From: Grammothele lineata
Lineage: Eukaryota > Basidiomycota > Agaricomycetes > Polyporales > Polyporaceae
DNA: 64,000 nt
Reading direction: 5' to 3'
NCBI GenBank assembly: GCA_002150815.3
Contig: NDFF03000028.1
Location: 248,001 to 312,000 of the forward strand
A program made the translations under genes and the position numbers. The notes under the pieces were generated by a model. It was not told the origin of the DNA. It did not search any database and saw only the letters and a program-made list of their open reading frames with translations. This document shows positions 52,601-64,000 of the stretch, piece by piece. Each line of letters starts with the position of its first letter. Position 1 is the first letter of the stretch.

Positions 52601-54621
52601 ATGTCTGTCCAACACATCGTTACGCGAGCCGTCCAAGTCTGGGGTGAGTTTGCATCTTGTTGTTCCGGTAGCCTTGACATTAATGGGCAGCCTCGACCCA
52701 GGCCACACGCGTCCACTCATCACACTCTCTGCGCGCCTCGTCAAGATCCGTGCCAACGTACACGTAACGCTTCTCACCACCGACTCTCTCTTTGACCGGG
52801 CGAAGGCAGAGCTGGCACGGAGCTTTGATGGAGACAGCGAGGACGCAGCGAGGCGAGTGCGGTGAGTCTATCTCGATGGGGTGCCTTCGTTGCATGATGT
52901 GGATGTTCATCTCCCCATGCGCAGGCTGATTTCCGTTGGATATAACCCGCCAATGGCTCCAGACACCGAGGGTAAATTCGGGAGAATGTGGAGTGCAATC
53001 GTGAAGGAAGAGAATCTAGTGTGTGCTCGCACCGGAGTGTGCTACTGTCCGCTTCCCCAGCCGAGTGCTGCAATCGTCGACGTATGTGCGCCTTCGCTGT
53101 CGTGACCCCGCTCCTCACGTCTAATGGTTCCAATCACCCAGTTCTTTGCTGTCGGGGATATTCACACCATCAAGTCAGTCAGCGGCGATTCAACGAAGGT
53201 TTACGCGTGGCTTGCGGGTAACATATGCGCTGTATTGTACCTGCATGGACCAGAAGCGCTCGGCGGCCAAGGGAACATACGCATCAAAGCCGAGGAAGAG
53301 GCGGAGCGTACCGGTCGCCCATACGAAGAGATTTGCATGAAGGTGCGTCAGCGACTTGCGCAGACGCTGACACTACGCACTCATACTATTGAACAGATGA
53401 CTTCCATGGCCACAGGAAATGTAGTACACATCCCTGGTATGCCACCCATGTACGACTATGAGAACATCCCACAAGACGTACGTGCCTTTACTCTATCAGT
53501 GCTTTAAATGCCCAGCCGAGACTCTAACCTGAATATCAGTTCCCAGTAGCCCGTGAGATTGGAATCAAGCTCTTGCCGCGACTGTACGAGTAGGTTGCCC
53601 ACTACCTTGATCTTTCCTTTGTTCCACTCGCTGATTGTATAACATAATGCGTTGTCCAGGATTCTAGATGCTGTCGATGGCCTCTTCCTCCTCACCTGCA
53701 GCTCCTATGAACCTGAGGCTGTCGCGGTATGCAAGGCGTGGATGGCAAAGACGGCACGCTCCGCGTATGCTGCTGGACCACTGCTGCCGTCCGCATCGAA
53801 GGAAGCAATGGCGATGAACGAGAAGAAGCAATGTATCAATGGCGATCAGATACAGGCTTTTCTCGACGCGACGCTGAAGACCTCTGGGCAGAAGTCTTTG
53901 CTTTACGTACGTGAATAAGGTTGTCACAACATTACTGCGTACAGCTAAGTTTCCGTTGCCGTAGATCTCGTTTGGTTCGGTGTTTTGGCCGGTAAAGACG
54001 CCGGAGAAGGTGTGGGCGTTCCTCGACGTAGTCATGGAGCTTGACATTCCTTTCGTGCGTACAAGCTTCCTTTCTAAGGCACGTCAACGCCTCATCGACA
54101 GTGCACAGATCCTTAGCCATGCTTCCCCAATAGCCGGGCCCATTCCCGATGTAGTTGCGGAGAAGGTTGGCGCATACGGAAAGGGTCTACTATCACCTTG
54201 GACGCCCCAGCAGGTCATTCTCGACCACCCTGCGACAGGGTGGTTCGTCACGCACGGCGGCCAAAACGGGCTAACAGAGGCGGTCGTGTCCGGCGTGCCT
54301 ATGATTCTTTGGCCGTTCCGCGCGGACCAACCTCTGAATGCGATACTACTCACCGAGACCCACCAGTGTGCGTACGAGCTCCTCGAGGTACGCTCCGGAG
54401 ACGGTCTCCGGCCCATCTGTCGTACGGGATATACCCCTGTCGGGACGCTGGACGCAGTCCAAGAAGAGGCGCGAAACGTGTTGGCGAAGGCGTTCGGTAC
54501 TGATGGGGAAGAGAAGCGGGTCCGGCTTGAAGTATTGAGGAAGGCAATGATGGGCGAGTGGGAAGAGGGCGGCTCATCGCGGAGGGATGTGATCAAGTTC
54601 TTGGACAGCCTCCCGTACTAG
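52601..54621 (+). CDS. UDP-glycosyltransferase, array copy 3
   Basis: Start ATG 52601 (MSVQHIVTRAVQVW). Exon 1 ends at 52643 in phase 1 after TGG G, followed by GHTRPLITLSARLVKIR. Further blocks are LLTTDSLFDRAKAELARSF, YLHGPEALGGQGNIRIKAEE, GMPPMYDYENIPQDFP, SYEPEAVAVCKAWMAKTARS, YAAGPLLPSASK, SFGSVFWPVKTPEKVWAFLD, PWTPQQVILDHPATGWFVTH, GGQNGLTEAVVSGVPMI, LWPFRADQPLNA and YELLEVRSGDGLRP. It ends FLDSLPY. The retained GH and PSPG-like residues imply activity. The exon around 54060-54120 can be read straight through a possible intron, so the exact splice there is uncertain. It is closest to copy 4 in the SGDGLRP segment. Confidence 0.9.
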
Positions 54622-55252
54622 AGTTGGCACCGGTGAGCTATTTTCTCCTCCTGGCAGCTTAGTATTCACCACGACGAATCAGCACAGCACCACCTTGTCC
54701 TTTGATAGACATAATATCACATAGGGACCTGCGGTGATTTCCAACCTGTCCCAAAGGGTCAAAATTTGGCGGCTGCAGTTATCTTAGCGAACACCGGGTC
54801 ATGATGGGTTCCGTCTGCGACCACATTCTGAACCGCCCGCCCGCAATGGGGGCTATCTTCGCGCGATGTGTGCGGTCGTGGTCGCAGTAATGCACTAGAC
54901 TATGGAATCGGCGGCTATCATCGGGTTGTGCGCACGGGCGTTGGTGGAAATCTTAATTGTGCGCTCTATCGGGGCGCGATCGGAGTGTTAACATCATTAC
55001 AGTCTTCTTCCTGGACCGCCACGTGCTGGACTAGAACCAGCGGCTAACGAAACCCTCCCGGCAGATGTCCCAAGGCACTGCAAGGCGGCTTGCGCCAGAA
55101 GATCAGTATGAGGGCGCTTATGTGGCTGTGGCGGTATGCTGGGCCGTTGGTATTTAAGAGCATACCTCAGGGGCTGCACATGCATTGCATTTGCTTACAC
55201 TTCCAAGGCCATTATCCTGGTGTCAGCAACTCAGGACACCCCGGCGTACACA
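54622..55252. other. Gap between UGT copies 3 and 4
   Basis: About 630 bases. A TATA-like TATTTAAG lies at 55151-55158, about 100 bases before the next ATG. No coding motif. Confidence 0.5.
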
Positions 55253-57284
55253 ATGGCCACCCAAACCCAACAACAGAAACATGTGGTGACATACACCCTG
55301 GACTTATGGGGTGAGTGCCGTGACTGTTCATGCACCGTTTACCGGGGGTGTTCACTGAAAGGGATTGGTCGATACAGGCCACGCCCGGCCGCTCATCACG
55401 CTCGCCGCGCGGCTAGTAAAGATGCGTGGGGACGTGTGCGTGACCATACTCTCCACGAACGCCTTCTTCGATCGCATGCAGAAAGAGCTCGCGCGAAGCT
55501 TCGACGACGGCGACACTGCCGCGGCCGAGCGCGTGAGGTGCGGATTCTTCTCCTATAACCGCTCTATGCACCAACGGAACCCACACTCGCCATTCGTGGC
55601 TCCGCAGAGTTGCCTCCATTGGCGAGCTCCCTCAGTTGGGGCCAGACACCGAGGACAAGTTCGGGAAGGCGTGGATTCCGCTTGCAGAGGGTAAGAGTCT
55701 GGTGTGTGCCCGGACGGGGGTCGCCTTGCCTGTGCTACCTAAGCCCGCCGCTGCTATCATCGATGTACGCACGAACGTCGCATCCATGTGGACCCCGTAC
55801 AAAATGCCGACGCTTCTCTCTCACGTTTACAGTTCTTCGCGGTGCCCGATGCCAAGACCATCAAACGTGTTAGCGGCGACTCGACCAAGGTGTACTCGTG
55901 GTTCCCAGGACAAATGTGTCACATTTTGCACCTGTGCGGGCCGGAAAAGTACGGCGGCAAGGGCAACATTCGCCTCAAGGCCGAGGAGGAAGCGAGCCGT
56001 ACGGGAAAACCATATGAGGAAATTGCTGAACAGGTAAATGTCGTAACAACTACTACGTATTGAATGAGACTCACCTTGGGATTAGCTTGCCTTCGGGACG
56101 AGTTCGGACGAGGTACTCCGTCTTCCCTCGATGCCGCCCATGTACGACTACGAGAATACCCCACAAGACGTAAGTATTGATATCTTGACACGGCACGCAC
56201 GCTGACAAACATAACATGCAGTTCCCGGTACCTCCAGGATTTGGCGCGCATGTCATCGCGCATGTTTACGAGTACGCGTCCAATCTCGGATATGGGGAAC
56301 CAAGGTCTCCGTGCTCATCTTACGATGCAGGACGATCGAAGCGATGGATGGCGCGTTCATGATCACGAGCAAGTCACTCGAACCCGAAATGGTCATGACG
56401 ACGAAAGCCTGGATGGCAGAGAAGGGCCGTTCGGCTTATGTCGCGGGTCCTCTGCTGCCTCCTGCGATAAAAGTAGCTGCCTCGAACGAGAAGAAGCAGT
56501 CTGCTGACGCGGACAGGATTCAAGCCTTTCTTGACGAGACTCTCAAGAGCTCGGGGCCGAAGTCACTTCTCTACGTGCGTGTCGCTTCCGCCTTAGGTTG
56601 TAAATTGTGTGGGCTGAAGGTAGACACACGGATCAGATCTCGTTCGGCTCGTTCTTCTGGCCTGTGAAGACCCCGGAGAAGGTCTGGGCCTTCCTTGACG
56701 TGGTCATGGATCTGGGTATCCCCTTTGTACGTACAGTGGGCGTCTAGCGCCCTCCAAATTGACTGACCTCGAAGTAGATCCTCAGCCATGCGTCGCCATT
56801 CGCGGCGGTCCCTGATCAAGTTACGGAGAAGGTCAAGACGTACGGCAAGGGCTTGTTGTCCGCCTGGACCCCGCAACAGCTCATTCTCGATCATCCCGCC
56901 ATGGGCTGGTTCGTCGCGCATGGTGGCCACAATGGCATCACGGAGGCGGTCGCATCGGGCGTGCCGATGATCCTCTGGCCGTTCCGTGCAGACCAACCTA
57001 TGAACGCGATCATGCTTGTTGAGCGACACGGTTGCGCGTACGAGCTTTTCGAGGTGCGCTCGGGCGATGGACTGAGGCCAATCTTTCGCACGGGGCGCGC
57101 GCCGGTCGGTACGATCGAATCGCTCAAGGCAGAGGCTCGTGAGGTGCTAGGGAAAGCGTTTGGAGAAGATGGTCAAAAGAAGCGGTCGCAGTTGGAGGTG
57201 CTCAGGAAGGCGATGTTGAGCGAGTGGGACGAGAACGGTTCGTCGAGGCAGGATGTGATCGCGTTCCTGGACAGTCTCCAGTAG
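55253..57284 (+). CDS. UDP-glycosyltransferase, array copy 4
   Basis: Start ATG 55253 (MATQTQQQKHVVTYTLDLW). Exon 1 ends at 55310 in phase 1 after TGG G, then GHARPLITLAARLVKMR. Further blocks are ILSTNAFFDRMQKELARSF, LCGPEKYGGKGNIRLKAEE, SMPPMYDYENTPQDFP, LEPEMVMTTKAWMAEKGRSA, YVAGPLLPPAIK, SFGSFFWPVKTPEKVWAFLD, AWTPQQLILDHPAMGWFVAH, GGHNGITEAVASGVPMI and LWPFRADQPMNA. The C-terminal helix is GKAFGEDGQKKRSQLEVL. Glu replaces the Tyr of the SYEP block (SLEPEM), and it has HPAMGWF where other copies have HPATGWF. Otherwise a complete GT1 enzyme of about 500 aa, probably cytosolic. Acceptor unknown. Confidence 0.9.
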
Positions 57285-58246
57285 AATGTACCCTCCTTCT
57301 AAATGGATTCAATGGGTTGTCGGTGAGCCTTATGGTGTCTTTTCATCGGTCATATTCTTGGTCGTTCAACCCCGTCCGAGATAACTTCATTCCAGATAAA
57401 CCGTGCACGAGGCAGCGTTTATGCCTGCAGAGCCGTACGACGCCTGCGTAAACAAGAGATTACGATTTTGCAATGCCGAGAGAGCGCTCGACAATTGAAA
57501 TGATATTTGCGGTCGCGCATGCGTGCCCGTGCCTCGGACTACCCTTGTTCTTGTGTGGTGCGTATGGTGATAGCATCTTCGGAATACTAATCTTCCTCAT
57601 GCTATCTGACCACGATCGACTAGGCTACGCGCAAAACCCCATTTAGAACTTAGCTCATCGTTGTGGGCGCAATGTGTCCCATGTCTAGATCCGATGCTGA
57701 ACGCGGCTTTAGACGGGTTCGCACACGAACCTACTGGCACTCCTGCTTTACACGCTGTCGCTGACTGCGTGGGTATCGATCTGCGGAGTTCGTGCGCCTT
57801 TGTGTCACTGTGCCGCAGAACTCGGACTTAAAGTGTGCCTACGACCTTTAGACTGTCATGAGAACGGCGAACACTGACGTGTACAGATTATCTCGGAAAC
57901 TACAGCTTGATCCGATACAGACCGGCGCAGACCACGACGTCGTAACGGCGATTCCAGCTTGACCAGGGCGCCTCTCCACGAAGACCTCTTCTCGGCTGTA
58001 ACAGCTGCGGTTTCGAGGAGGAGCAGCTCTTACGCATCACTTCGGGCCGGAGCTGTATTATGCTTTGCCCTGGCCGCCATCAGTTACTTATCCGTAGCAT
58101 GCCGGCGTTCCGCGTCAGGAATCAAGGACCACGATGGGCAGTGCACGCATGCGCAGAGAGGACCAACCTACAAGAACCTCAAGCTTTCGGCGAGAGCCCC
58201 ACCCACCCTCCCGCCCAGTCACCTTCCGTTTTTCTGACAAGTCTTC
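57285..58246. other. Gap between UGT copies 4 and 5
   Basis: About 960 bases. Frames at 57959-58237 plus and 58060-58260 plus carry no motif. No UGT remnant was recognised. Confidence 0.45.
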
Positions 58247-60369
58247 ATGAGTACTGTTGAACAGAAGCACATCGTCGGCCACGCCGCTCAGGCTTGGGGT
58301 ACGTCGCTTCGTACGACTTCGTATGCATACCAGACCACTGACCTTCAAGGATCATGTTTCCATGAGCACAGGCCATGTTCGACCTCTCATTCACCTCACA
58401 GCGCGACTCACTAAGCTCCGCTCTAACGTCTGTGTCACGCTCCTTACTTCTGATGGTTATTACGATCGCGTCATGAACGAGCTCGCCCGGAGCTTTGAGA
58501 ACCTTTCCGAAGAGCCCGCAACACGCATCAGGTATGATCATTCGTACCATTTATGTACGCCACACCCTATAGCGTATCTACCGCTTATGCTTGACTCGCG
58601 CGCAGAGTGGTCTCCATTGGGCATAGCGACTTGGCGAATCCCGTTGACGAGAAGATGTTCGGGCCCCCTTGGGCGACGCTCATGGCAGAGCAGCCTTTGA
58701 CGTGTACCCACACCGGTACGCGGCACCCTGCCATAACCAAACCTGATGCTATCCTTATGGATGTACGTCTTCCCGACCTCGTGCCTTGAGAGCATAACTC
58801 ACATTCCCCGTTCTACACAGCTCTTTGGAATCAGGGAGATTGCGCTAATCCAATCGACCAGCAAATCAGTCAAGATCTACGCCTGGATGACGGGCATGAC
58901 GTACGCCGGAATGGTTTTCTTGGGACCCGAGGAATCCGGAGGGGCAGGCAACCTTCGCGCCAAAGCTGAAGAAGTAGCAAGCCGCACGGGGCGCTCGTAC
59001 GAAGAGATAGTCTTACAGGTTCGCCTCTCGCGGCACCCTTAACCCGCAGCCGTGACGCGCTAACTCCAATAATGCCTGATTCTAGATGACTGCCATGACA
59101 GGGGATATGATTATCAAACTCCCCGGCATACCACCTATGCACCAATACGAATATACCCCCCAGGACGTGCGTATATGCTCAGAGATTGTGAATAGTGGAT
59201 CCGAGGACATGCTGAATCTTTGTCTGTATCTCCCAGTTTCCTATGCCGCCGCAAATCGCAGTACACATCATGCCTCGCCTCTATGAGTGTGTATAACAAC
59301 TTTCTACTTTTCTCCCCGTACGAGCGTTCTCAAATGCTTTGCGCAGGACACTCCAAACCCTGCATGGTATGATCCTCACCAGCCCCAGAGCGTACGAACC
59401 CGAGCCTACGGATGCGCTCAAAACGTGGTACACCAAAGTCGGGAAGAGTATATACACCTGCGGACCTCTATTCCCTACCGCCTCAAAGGTGGCCGCGGCT
59501 GCCAATGAGCTCAAGCAAGCGACACATGGCGCAGAGATACAAGACTTTCTTGATAGCGCGCTCAAAACTTCCGGCGAGAAATCTGTGCTCTATGTGGGTG
59601 CATAGTCGTTCAACGCCTCGAGTCCTCATATTGAACATACCGCTTTCATTTGATACAGATATCGTTCGGCTCGTTCTTTTGGCCAGTCAAGACGCCTGAG
59701 AAACTGTGGGCGTTCTTGGATGTGGTGATGGAGCTACAGATCCCCTTCGTGAGATCCCTTTTCCTCTCTGTCCGATGCTCTCTGATATCACCCTTTGCGA
59801 ACGCCCAGATCCTGAGCCACGCCTCTCCGCTCGCCATTATCCCGGACGTGATTAAGGAGAAGGTTAAAGCCTACGGCAAGGGCGTCCTCTCGCAGTGGTC
59901 TCCTCAGCAGCTCATACTCGGTCACCCCGCCACGGGCTGGTTCCTCACCCACGGCGGGCACAACTCGGTCATCGAAGCCGTCGCTGCTGGCGTACCGACG
60001 TACGTCCTATCCCACCTCGCCCTGTGTACAACCTGACCTTGCCTACCTTGATGCAGTATTTTCTGGCCATACGCTGCAGACCAGCCGTTGAATGCAGTGC
60101 TTTGCACTGAGCAGCACAAGATTGCATACGAGCTGCTCGAGGTGCGCACCGGCTACGGCCTAAAGCCGATCTATCGCACTGGTGCGGCACCCGTGGGCAC
60201 TACCGAGGCAGTCAAGGACGAGGCCCGCCGTGTGCTCACGAGCGCGTTTGGAGAGGACGGGAAGGAGAAACGTACCCGCGTTCAGACGCTCCGTGCGGCG
60301 ATCCTGGGAGAGTGGGAGGAGGGGGGCCAGAGCAGCAGGGATATAATCGCGTTCCTGGATGAGCTGTGA
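58247..60369 (+). CDS. UDP-glycosyltransferase, array copy 5
   Basis: Start ATG 58247 (MSTVEQKHIVGHAAQAW). Exon 1 ends at 58298 in phase 1 after TGG G, then GHVRPLIHLTARLTKLR. Further blocks are SIGHSDLANPVDEKMFGPPW, VFLGPEESGGAGNLRAKAEE, GIPPMHQYEYTPQDFP, AYEPEPTDALKTWYTKVGKS, YTCGPLFPTASK, SFGSFFWPVKTPEKLWAFLD, QWSPQQLILGHPATGWFLTH, GGHNSVIEAVAAGVP, FWPYAADQPLNA and YELLEVRTGYGLKP. It ends FLDEL. It carries WPY and LGHP where the other copies have WPF and DHP, and shares features with copy 1 (SVG/SIG start of exon 3, RTG), so it is not simply the last duplicate of copies 3-4. It appears intact. Acceptor unknown. Confidence 0.9.
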
Positions 60370-61032
60370 AACGTGATGCTAGGGAGCCCCAAGCTGGAAA
60401 GGAGACCTGTCGTTGTAAATTGGATATCGTATGGTGTGAGCTATGGCCCTGGATTAGTATACTGTGCGGAGACTAGGCTTCGACAAGAGTACGAAAGTAG
60501 ACACAACACAGATAGGCCGATTGCGAGGCGGCGCTCGTTTGTAACACTCGTGTCGTGGCTTCATCCGGCTCATCGCCGCGCACGAAACTCGCGCCCTTGA
60601 TCAGTCTAGCGCGAGATGACAGCCGTTTAGCGTAGCGCTGAGGCGAAACCTAGCGAAACGTGCGGGCTCGGGTAGGATCCGAAGCCGCACATGTCACAGC
60701 CCCCCGTCGATCTGTTGCGCACGCAACATATAACCAACCATCAGCACATCCAGCACCATCGCCATTTGTCTGTAGCATGAGGTACATGAGATGACTGGAG
60801 AAGAGAGAGAGCGCAGAGGTGAGGCAGCAGCATAGGCACTGAATCAGGCTGTGTTGCGCAAATGAGAGGGAAGAGGGGAAATTTGAGAAGGATTGTATTG
60901 ACCTTAGAATGGCAAGATATGCTGGTGCGGGGATAACTCGCACCATACTGGTCGCTAGACGTTTGGAGAAAACATAGAACTATTTTGTACTGACTAGACA
61001 GATGTTCGATTACACAGCTCGCGCGAGCGTAG
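60370..61032. other. Gap after the UGT array
   Basis: About 660 bases between two convergent genes (UGT copy 5 and the BTB gene). No coding motif. It should hold both 3' ends. Confidence 0.5.
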
Positions 61033-62617
61033 TCATACACTGGATTTGCAGTGCTTGCAGTAGTGAATCGTTGTGCGGTTACAGCTGGGACACTTTGGTT
61101 TGGGAGCAACTTCAACAGCGCCGCTCTTCGCGACGAGCTTACCGATCAAGGACGACACTGCTCTAGGGGCCTCCGAGGGGAGCCGTCCTTCGGAGAGGAA
61201 GGTGATCCAGAGAGGAAGCTGGCTAATCACCTTCTCTTTCTCCAAATTCTCCAAGAGATACTGAACCTCCATTTCCTGGATCTCTGGATGCCTATTCCGC
61301 ATAGCGCGTCAGAGCTACTTTTGGAGAATATGTGTATACTGCATACGTAGATGTGAAAGTAGAGAACAGCTCTACGAAGATATTATCCGGTGTTAGCTTG
61401 GACCAGATGTCCTCTGCAGCCCTCTCCCTCAGTTCCTTGATGTCGTACTGTAGACAGTGCAAGTGAGTGAACCTTACTCCCAGGCAATTTGGAAACGACT
61501 GCGCGTTGTCCGTGGACCTCTAGCAGCTCACCTTATCAGCAAGGCGATACATCGATTTCGGCGAGCATTGCGGGGGAGTGAACACCCCACCGCCGTCGGT
61601 ACCGGACCCCTGCACCTTCCCGGGCTCAGATCGCAAGGGAGCGAATGAGAGCGTGCCGAAGTAGGAGTAGAAGACGAACGAGCGCCATCTGCGAACGAAG
61701 GTGGAGGGGGCAGAGGGCAGAGGGTAAAAGGGTCAAACGGGGGTGGGCGTGCGCGCTGCGCGTGGTGGACGGGGTGCTTACGTTCGGTACGCAATGTCCT
61801 TGAGGAAGACGATCCGGCCCGTCCGCCCGGGAGCAGCGACGCGCGTGTCCCTATCGTAGGCAGCCGCTGGCGCGCTCGAATCGTCTGGTTTGGGCTCAAG
61901 CTCGCTCCCGTCTGCATGGGTAGTCTGCATGAACGGGCGTCATTAGCCAGCTGGAAGCCTCGTGGTGGAGGAGCGGAGAAAGGGAGCTGACAGTCCCGTT
62001 GACGGTGGGAGCATCGACCTCTCCCAAACTCACGGGCGGACGATCCTCCTCGGGGTCCTCTAGTTCGTCGATGTCACTATCATCATCATAGTCGTAGTCA
62101 TCGGTGGAGGGAGCCCAACGCTCCGCGGGAAACCCGATGGTCATGTCTCCAGCGACGCTTTCCGCCCAACCTTGCGAAACAAGCACTACAATATCATCAG
62201 CGACGCCCGCGACATACCTCAACCCACTATGGAGGGCAGGGGCAGATGGGAAGCGTACCTGCGTCAAAGTGCGGCGCTGCTTTACGAATGCATGTGCTGT
62301 TCCCGAACAGCCCGCGAGGGGCACAGACTTTTCCCTTGGACGTGCGACCCGAAAAGACAAAGAACTTAACGTCCTCGAAGCCGCCCTCGTCGATGCTGGC
62401 CGTCAACGCGTACCGCGAAACTTGATCTCTGGACATTGCCTCGAGGGATGGAGGAGCTGGCGGAGAGGTGTCGTCAGAGAGTGGCACGAGACATTGGAGT
62501 GGTGAGGATAAGAGACTCACCTAAGGTACGTCCACTGTGCGGCAATCGTTTCTGCTTGGTGCTAGGGGCCGAAGTGGATTGGGAGGACGGGTGCGGAGTT
62601 GCAGAGTCGGAGTCCAT
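61033..62617 (-). CDS. BTB/POZ domain protein with C-terminal Cys-pair motif
   Basis: A multi-exon minus-strand gene from ATG 62617 (MDSDSATPHPSSQSTSAPS) to the stop at 61033. Exon 1 ends with a CTTAG-GTGAGT donor near 62523. BTB blocks follow: DEGGFEDVKFFVFSGRTSKG, APRGLFGNS, an acidic insert (DDYDYDDDSDIDELEDPEED) near 62050-62100, VFLKDIAYRT, RSFVFYSYFGTLSFAPLRSE and SPKSMYRLADK. The BACK-like part is DIKELRERAAEDIWSKLTPD then NIFVELFSTFTSTY, joined to RNRHPEIQEMEVQYLLENLE. The C-terminus has CX2CX7CX2C (CPSCNRTTIHYCKHC), a small zinc-ribbon-like end. BTB proteins dimerise and often act as Cul3 adaptors; this family is common in basidiomycetes with unknown partners. Middle exon edges are provisional. 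Confidence 0.78.
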
Positions 62618-63281
62618 CTTTTGAGTGGAAGAGAAAGTGCGGAGAGTAGGGCCTTATGAGAAGACTGGCATATGTACCCCTGCATGGAGGCCATCGATGG
62701 GGTCCCGTGTGTCCAAGCGTCATCGAACCCATCTCCAACACATTGGACGTCGCGGGCAACCTTAGACCTGAGTGCTATGGTTCGGACACCTCATGGCTAT
62801 CAGTTACATGAATCTAGAACGCAGTCCCATTATGCTTGAAGGGTGCGTGAACCTCGTAATCGCCCTACAGCCTAGACTAGGGCTTGAGACGCCACCATCC
62901 TGGACGTTGATTGGGCGGGTAGAAGAACAGAGTACCATTACCGACAGACCATTGACATGGTGATTTGTATCGCGCGTAGTCGCAACCTTGCGATTGGAGT
63001 TCGGGAATCATACGGCTGCCGGCGCTGGAGGCGGTATGTGGTGGGGTTGCGTATGCTACCGAGTGGAAGGTGGCCAAAGAACATTAAGTCAAGCCGGCAC
63101 CAAATTCAGTGTCGTCCGTCCCAATTCGTGAGCGCTTGTTGTGTGTACCTCACGTTCTGTCTTCCTTTGTCATCTACGGCACTCATTTATTCATCCTTGA
63201 GCTGGGCTCTACGCATAACACTGGATTCTCACTACAAATGCGATAGCTCAAAACAATTTGCAAAGGAAAGAAGTCGCCGGT
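62618..63281. other. Gap between BTB gene and the edge gene
   Basis: About 660 bases holding the BTB promoter and the 3' end of the next gene. Short plus-strand frames show no motif. Confidence 0.45.
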
Positions 63282-64000
63282 CTATGAACCCTGCCTTTTA
63301 GCATCCTCCTGGACCTTGTCGCTCAGCTGCTTCGCCTTCTTCGCCTTCTCTTCCAAAACTTGCGCGATCGCCTCGTACGTCTCCCGTGCCAGTTTCTTCG
63401 CGTCCTCTCCGTGTTCTTGAGACAGACGTACGAATACCTTCACATCCGGCATCCGCTTCAACGCATCCTCGCCACCAGGCATCGACCGCACCCATTCCTG
63501 CAGGCTATCCCATCCGCGCTCAAGTTGCTTACCGCCTTGTTCCTCCGCCTCGCGTGCCTTGCTGACCACGAACTCGCGCAGCTCCTTCATCTTCTCCTTG
63601 TTCTTTGCCGCGTCTCCCTGCGCGGCGTCTTTGATACGGCTGAAGATCTCCTGCGTGCTGGACCCACCGCCGGCGAGCACGGCGCCACCTGCCGAGAGGA
63701 ACTTGTCGGCGTTGTCGTTCAGGAGCTGCTTGATCTCGGGCAGCTTGTCGAGGTACGGTGTCGCGTCTTTCAGTGAGCGATCCCAGGATTCTTTGGCGGA
63801 GGTGTGTGCGAGTTGGCGAAGCTCGGAAGTCTTTGATTGGATCAGGCGTTGGGCTTTCTCTGCGCTTTCCTGAGAGAATCCTTTAGAGAAGATGTCTTGA
63901 ATCTGATATATTGGTGAGTCATGAAATGGCCTGGAAATGCAGAACGAAGCATTTACCTCTCGGGTTGTGTCTTCGTACAGTTTCTTTGCCTGTGGACCTG
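63282..64000 (-). CDS. Helical, charged repeat-like protein (5' part beyond window)
   Basis: Two exon parts are visible, from the window edge to 63957 and 63902-63282. The intron (GTAAAT...ATATCAG) joins KKLYEDTTRE to IQDIFSKGFSQESAEKAQRL in phase. The visible 220 residues are almost entirely amphipathic helix rich in Lys, Glu, Ala and Gln: SKTSELRQLAHTSAKESWDR, LPEIKQLLNDNADKFL, EKMKELREFVVSKAREAEEQ and LARETYEAIAQVLEEKAKKA. One Gly-rich hinge (GGAVLAGGGSS) breaks the helix. It ends KVQEDAKRQGS, TAG at 63284-63282. The pattern resembles apolipoprotein- or LEA-like helical proteins, but I cannot name a family. The N-terminus is outside the window, so targeting cannot be judged. Confidence 0.75.
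   Translation of the reverse strand, partial: GPQAKKLYEDTTREVNASFCISRPFHDSPIYQIQDIFSKGFSQESAEKAQRLIQSKTSELRQLAHTSAKESWDRSLKDATPYLDKLPEIKQLLNDNADKFLSAGGAVLAGGGSSTQEIFSRIKDAAQGDAAKNKEKMKELREFVVSKAREAEEQGGKQLERGWDSLQEWVRSMPGGEDALKRMPDVKVFVRLSQEHGEDAKKLARETYEAIAQVLEEKAKKAKQLSDKVQEDAKRQGS

Noticed and set aside
54060..54120. Continuous reading frame through an expected intron in UGT copy 3
   Set aside because: Read-through adds residues absent from copies 2 and 4. An intron between DIPF and ILSHASP is more likely, so it is not treated as a novel insertion.
1..64000. CRISPR arrays, rRNA genes, bacterial-type operons
   Set aside because: None present. Spliced genes and family content show a eukaryotic nuclear window.

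Overview
This is a gene-dense, moderately GC-rich nuclear window from a filamentous basidiomycete, most likely an Agaricomycete. The reasons are many short GT-AG introns (about 50-65 nt), the protein families present (class IV-type chitin synthase, secreted GH35 beta-galactosidase, a DUF7082/Medusa-like regulator, an F-box protein starting MGQYWK, a BTB protein of the basidiomycete type), and a chromodomain Ty3/gypsy retrotransposon. All gene models were read by eye from conserved motifs and splice-site phase, so internal exon edges are provisional unless given.

Layout. 1-4.5 kb: a 5'-complete, 3'-truncated DUF7082 regulator and Mediator subunit MED27, both on the minus strand. 4919-14269: one apparently intact Ty3/gypsy chromovirus in minus orientation with matching 326-bp LTRs and a 5-bp target duplication. 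It has gag, a pol frame reached by a probable -1 frameshift, and an extra third ORF between pol and the polypurine tract. 14.3-17.5 kb: no supportable gene. 17.5-21.7 kb, minus strand: a NuiA-like protein, a relic related to the F-box gene at 31.6 kb, a dual-specificity phosphatase and an uncharacterised gene. 22-25.6 kb, plus: chitin synthase. 26.7-30.7 kb, plus: beta-galactosidase. 31.6-32.7 kb, plus: F-box protein. 32.9-38 kb, minus: the large TPR protein SKI3. 38.4-40 kb, minus: a mitochondrial LETM1-like protein. 40.6-41 kb, plus: a small Cys-rich protein split over three tiny exons.

41.4-60.4 kb: a tandem array of five family-1 UDP-glycosyltransferase genes, all on the plus strand, plus one clear decayed copy. 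An M1 aminopeptidase sits in the opposite orientation between copies 1 and 2. All five copies share a phase-1 first intron immediately after a Trp codon, so they arose by duplication of an already intron-containing gene. 61-64 kb, minus: a BTB/POZ protein and the 3' part of a helical, charged protein that leaves the window.

The housekeeping genes (MED27, SKI3, LETM1-like, aminopeptidase) form no common pathway. The two parts with internal logic are the retrotransposon, which has signals for its own expression and perhaps self-priming, and the UDP-glycosyltransferase array, which looks like an expanding detoxification or secondary-metabolite glycosylation locus. Its substrates cannot be read from sequence.
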